A stretch of DNA of 8,526 nucleotides. Origin: an uncultured Bacteroidota bacterium. GTDB taxonomy: Bacteria > Bacteroidota > Bacteroidia > Chitinophagales > Chitinophagaceae. Both the position numbers and the translations under genes were made by a program. Positions 6,372 to 8,526 of the stretch are shown here, one piece after another (positions within the stretch are counted from its first letter, which is position 1; every line of letters starts with the position of its first letter). Under the pieces are notes generated by a model. That model was not told where the DNA came from and searched no databases. It worked only from the letters and a program-made list of their open reading frames with translations. Location: the NCBI GenBank assembly GCA_903906615.1, contig CAIVKT010000734.1, positions 1-8,526 of the forward strand. The letters are read 5' to 3'.

Positions 6372-6770
6372 GTGGATATCTCCTCCGAAATATCATTTAA
6401 AACAGCGCGCAGCGGCGGCAAGGGCGGCCAAAACGTGAACAAGGTAGAAACCATGGCCGAGGCGCTGTGGCATGTAGCCTCGTCTGCCCACTTCACAGAA
6501 GAAGAGAAAGCCCGCATACAGGAAAAGCTCGAAACCAAGATCAACAAAGAAGGCTACCTCACTACCAAAAGCAGCGTCACCCGCTCGCAATTAGAGAACA
6601 AGCTGATAGCCCAAAAGAAGCTCGAAGATCTCGTAACCAAAAGCCTCTTGCAACCCAAGAAGCGCACGCCCACAAAACCATCCAAAGCCGCCAAAGAAAA
6701 GCGCCTCGACAGCAAGAAAAAAGAATCCTTGAAAAAGGAAATGCGGAGGGTGCCGAAGGATGGTTTATAG
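6372..6770 (+). CDS. arfB: Ribosome-rescue peptidyl-tRNA hydrolase ArfB (YaeJ/RF-1 class domain)
   Basis: ArfB enters ribosomes stalled without a stop codon and hydrolyses the peptidyl-tRNA ester with its GGQ loop. The protein is 132 residues, near the usual 130-140. SEISFKTARSGGKGGQNVNKVET (5-27) holds the catalytic Gly18-Gly19-Gln20. The fold continues through LTTKSSVTRSQLENK to about residue 78. The tail (about 93-132) is strongly basic and Lys-rich, as required for ArfB to occupy the empty mRNA channel. The basic tail and missing codon-recognition domain separate it from RF1/RF2. GTG 6372 is the only possible start near the homology because an in-frame TAA lies at 6360-6362. The overlapping -7 box implies a leaderless mRNA. 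There is no obvious operon partner. Confidence 0.93.
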   Translation: MDISSEISFKTARSGGKGGQNVNKVETMAEALWHVASSAHFTEEEKARIQEKLETKINKEGYLTTKSSVTRSQLENKLIAQKKLEDLVTKSLLQPKKRTPTKPSKAAKEKRLDSKKKESLKKEMRRVPKDGL

Positions 6771-6879
6771 CCAATAAGATAGACTCAGATAATACCGATA
6801 GCAGTGACTTTGAAGCCATGAATCAATGATTTTATGAGCGGCCTTAGCCAAAATAGATCGTGCTGAACAAGTAGTAATC

Positions 6880-6896
6880 TCAGGCTATAACCTTAA
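6880..6896 (+). promoter_or_regulatory. Upstream operator arm TCAGGCTATAACCTTAA
   Basis: Left arm of a 17-bp inverted repeat whose other arm is at 6942-6958 (16 of 17 bases match). The arm contains its own quasi-palindrome, AGGCTATAACCT, so it could bind an HTH dimer alone. It lies just upstream of the -33 element of the HTH/Fic operon. Binding by the HTH protein is inferred. Confidence 0.6.
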
Positions 6897-6901
6897 TATA
6901 G

Positions 6902-6932
6902 TTGTTATTTTCAATTAATAGCCTTAAATTTG
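6902..6932 (+). promoter_or_regulatory. Promoter of the HTH/Fic operon (TTG-N20-TAAATTTG)
   Basis: TTG (6902-6904) is separated by 20 nt from TAAATTTG (6925-6932), the best-spaced Bacteroidota-type -33/-7 promoter in the window. ATG 6958 follows 25 nt after the box. A half-site, ATAGCCT (6918-6924), reaches into the -7 box, so bound repressor would cover it. Confidence 0.65.
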
Positions 6933-6941
6933 TGCATTATT

Positions 6942-6958
6942 TTAAGGTCATAGCCTGA
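6942..6958 (+). promoter_or_regulatory. Downstream operator arm TTAAGGTCATAGCCTGA
   Basis: Right arm of the 17-bp inverted repeat. It runs into the first base of the HTH start codon. AGGTCATAGCCT within it is again quasi-palindromic. The ATAGCCT half-site at 6918-6924 is 32 bp upstream of the same heptamer here, about three helical turns, which would suit cooperative binding on one DNA face. Confidence 0.6.
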
Positions 6959-7422
6959 TGAAAGTAAAATATAATGATCTCGTCATAGAGCAGGTAGATA
7001 AAAAGCTACATGCTTTTAGTGTGCTGAAAGATGTGCAGCGACCGCCTGATGGCTGGGTACATGCTATCCGCTCGGGGATGAAGATGTCTTTGCGGCAATT
7101 GGGCAATAGGTTATCAGTTAGCCCTCAAAGCGTTAAGGAACTGGAAACGAGAGAGAGAGCCGGCAATGTAACATTAGATGCGCTGGACAAAGCAGGCAAA
7201 GCAATGAACATGCGCCTGGTCTATGGTTTTATACCGGAAGATGGCTCTATTAATGAAATGATAACCCACCGTGCGCGTGCAGTAGCCACACAAGTAGTAA
7301 AGCGAACCCACATGACCATGAAGCTGGAGGGACAGGAAAACTCTGAAGAAAGAATAGCACGCGCAATAGATGAGCTGACCGAAGAATTGAAAAGAGAAAT
7401 GCCGCGATACTTATGGGATTGA
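6958..7422 (+). CDS. HTH regulator, 'mobile mystery protein A' type
   Basis: Predicted cytoplasmic DNA-binding partner of the downstream Fic protein, 154 residues. A Cro/C1-type HTH lies at about 33-80: MSLRQLGNRLSVSPQSVKELE (43-63) gives the two recognition helices, followed by TLDALDKAGKAMNMRLVYGFIP. Before it is a short helical arm containing LHAFSVLKDVQRPPDGWVHAIRSGM (17-41), typical of the family. After it a charged helical tail (about 97-154) probably dimerises or contacts the Fic protein. The known family (TIGR02612, by recollection) is always paired with a Fic protein and is often found on plasmids or other mobile DNA. The stop codon overlaps the next start by 10 nt, implying translational coupling. 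The operators around its promoter suggest autorepression, and an antitoxin-like role is inferred. Confidence 0.85.
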   Translation: MKVKYNDLVIEQVDKKLHAFSVLKDVQRPPDGWVHAIRSGMKMSLRQLGNRLSVSPQSVKELETRERAGNVTLDALDKAGKAMNMRLVYGFIPEDGSINEMITHRARAVATQVVKRTHMTMKLEGQENSEERIARAIDELTEELKREMPRYLWD

Positions 7423-8009
7423 CACTGACCTACGATGATGGCCAGACAACGCTTGATGAAGATGAGAAAGAAGGTTTGCTCATCAGCACCGTCACTACGC
7501 GTGCAGAGCTGGATGAACAGGAGCAGAATAATATTCAGCAGGCGATGCTGTGGCTGATGAGCAGAAGAATAGCAGCGAAGGAGATACTCACTGAAGCATT
7601 TGTGCAGCAACTGCATGTGAAAATGTTTGGTAAAGTGTGGCGCTGGGCCGGGCAATACAGGAAGACCAATAAAAACATAGGTGTAGACAAGTACGAGATA
7701 CCCACACAACTAAAAATGCTTCTGGACGATTGCAGGTATTGGATAGAACACAAGACCTACGAAGAGGAAGAAATAGCTATCCGGTTTAAACACCGCCTGG
7801 TAAGTATTCACTGCTTTCCCAATGGTAACGGCCGCCACTCCCGCCTGATGGCCGATGTTATTGCAGAGCGATTATTCGCCCGCGAAGTATTTAGCTGGGG
7901 CAGCAACGACCTGGCAAATCTAAGCGCGGCAAGAGCCAACTACCTCGCCGCGGTAAAAGCCGCAGATGCAGGCGAGATCAGATTTCTTATTGCATTTGCG
8001 AGGTCGTAG
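7413..8009 (+). CDS. Fic-domain protein, 'mobile mystery protein B' type
   Basis: 198-residue Fic protein. Fic enzymes transfer AMP or related groups to target-protein hydroxyls. The core motif is His133-Cys-Phe-Pro-Asn137-Gly-Asn-Gly-Arg141-His-Ser-Arg144. It keeps the catalytic His and the GNGR anion loop, but Asn137 replaces the usual metal-binding Asp/Glu and Cys134 the common Pro. KVWRWAGQYRKTNKNIGVDKYEIP (74-97) forms the expected helix and target-positioning flap. The N-terminal part (TTRAELDEQEQNNI, 28-41) has TxxxE, but not the complete [S/T]xxxE[G/N] inhibitory motif. The gene starts inside the HTH gene's end and stops 11 nt from the oppositely oriented radA stop. Toxin-like activity controlled by the upstream HTH protein is plausible but unproven. 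No frameshift or truncation is seen; two stops occur in a row (TAG TGA). Confidence 0.9.
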   Translation: MGLTLTYDDGQTTLDEDEKEGLLISTVTTRAELDEQEQNNIQQAMLWLMSRRIAAKEILTEAFVQQLHVKMFGKVWRWAGQYRKTNKNIGVDKYEIPTQLKMLLDDCRYWIEHKTYEEEEIAIRFKHRLVSIHCFPNGNGRHSRLMADVIAERLFAREVFSWGSNDLANLSAARANYLAAVKAADAGEIRFLIAFARS

Positions 8010-8020
8010 TGATTGGATTT

Positions 8021-8526
8021 TTAAAACAGCATCTTATACACATCCTCCACCTTATTCACGGTCTTGATCTCTATTTTGTACTTGGTATCGTGCAGTCCTT
8101 TTGCGTTGGCTTTAGGTATGAAGATGACATCCATGCCCAGCTTGTCGGCCTCGGCTATGCGTTGGTCTATTCGGTTCACGGCGCGTATCTCTCCGCTAAG
8201 GCCTATTTCTCCTACCAGGCAAATATTGGATGGCAGGGCTTTGTCTTCGTAAGAGGAGAGCAGCGCGCATACCAATGCCAGCTCAATTGATGGGTCTTCT
8301 ATCTTCAGTCCGCCCGCTATGTTCACAAACACATCTTTTGAGCCGAAGTGGAACCCACCTCTTTTTTCCAGCACGGCCAGCAGCAGTTGCAGGCGGCGCA
8401 GGTCGAGGCCGCTTACGGTGCGCTGCGGGGTGCCGTATACGGCTTGCGTCACCAGCGCCTGTACTTCTATCATCAGCGGCCGCGATGCCTCCATGGTGGC
8501 GGCGATTGCTACACCACTCAGCGGCT
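8021..8526 (-). CDS. radA: DNA repair protein RadA (Sms), C-terminal part, runs off the window
   Basis: C-terminal 168 codons of RadA, a RecA-like ATPase helicase that drives branch migration during homologous recombination. The frame stays open to the right edge, and the true start and the zinc-finger, Walker and KNRFG regions lie beyond it. The Met at 8494 is internal: the codons before it give LSGVAIAATMEASRPLMIEVQALV, the usual run into the Lon-protease-like domain. This domain continues through FHFGSKDVFVNIAGGLKIEDPSIELA and the conserved GEIGLSGEIRAVNRIDQRIAEA, to an end at YKMLF. The Ser-Lys dyad of true Lon is not expected in RadA. The gene is convergent with the Fic gene, with no terminator in the 11-nt gap. 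Confidence 0.95.
   Translation of the reverse strand, partial: PLSGVAIAATMEASRPLMIEVQALVTQAVYGTPQRTVSGLDLRRLQLLLAVLEKRGGFHFGSKDVFVNIAGGLKIEDPSIELALVCALLSSYEDKALPSNICLVGEIGLSGEIRAVNRIDQRIAEADKLGMDVIFIPKANAKGLHDTKYKIEIKTVNKVEDVYKMLF

Noticed and set aside
6467..6829. 120-codon plus-strand frame overlapping arfB
   Set aside because: It is out of frame with the clear GGQ protein, and its Lys/Arg/Gln-rich translation has no recognisable domain.
6839..6849. GGCCTTAGCC as terminator of arfB
   Set aside because: Only a 3-bp stem can form and it is followed by A-rich, not T-rich, sequence.
6771..8020. Attachment sites or IS ends flanking the HTH/Fic pair
   Set aside because: I found no matching direct or inverted repeats at the module's two ends; the inverted repeat at 6880-6958 brackets the promoter, not the module.
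8021..8494. Complete small gene starting at ATG 8494
   Set aside because: The reading frame continues without a stop to the window edge with RadA-like residues before this Met, so it is an internal Met of radA.

Overview
The window looks like chromosomal DNA of a Bacteroidota bacterium, probably Chitinophagaceae or a close relative. The reasons are the TAnnTTTG type -7 boxes in front of most genes, the near absence of Shine-Dalgarno sequences, the protein families, and intergenic palindromes of a kind that in my recollection is common in this phylum. The genus is not determinable by eye.

Layout. Bases 1-515 hold no convincing gene: a strong hairpin terminator for something lying to the left, then a repeat-rich spacer containing an exact 23-bp direct repeat and several palindromes. 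Next come two minus-strand genes with separate transcription signals: a secreted M28 zinc peptidase with a C-terminal PDZ domain (516-2168), and scpB (2320-3003) followed by a clear rho-independent terminator. Divergent from scpB is a large GT-C-like integral membrane protein (3197-4873). It converges on a three-domain flavin/NAD(P)H/[2Fe-2S] oxidoreductase (5095-6135, minus), and the 221-bp gap between them is full of palindromes. Divergent from the oxidoreductase is arfB (6372-6770), a GGQ-containing ribosome-rescue hydrolase that appears to be transcribed as a leaderless, GTG-initiated message. The spacer between these two carries a pair of identical 14-bp REP-like palindromes.

The most interesting part is 6880-8009. 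It is a two-gene operon encoding an HTH regulator and a Fic-domain protein of the 'mobile mystery protein A/B' type, overlapping by 10 nt. The promoter is bracketed by a 17-bp inverted repeat (16 of 17 bases match), with a third half-site over the -7 box, and each arm is itself a quasi-palindrome. This is what an autoregulated, toxin-antitoxin-like module would show. The Fic motif has Asn where canonical AMP-transferases have Asp/Glu. The module lies between arfB and radA, ending only 11 nt from the radA stop codon.

The right edge (8021-8526, minus) is the C-terminal Lon-like part of RadA, whose 5' part lies outside the window.

Apart from the HTH/Fic operon the genes are functionally unrelated: envelope proteolysis, chromosome condensation, a probable surface glycan step, electron transfer, ribosome rescue and recombination. 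No multigene pathway is visible. The arrangement reads as core chromosome with one accessory two-gene module and abundant small intergenic repeats.
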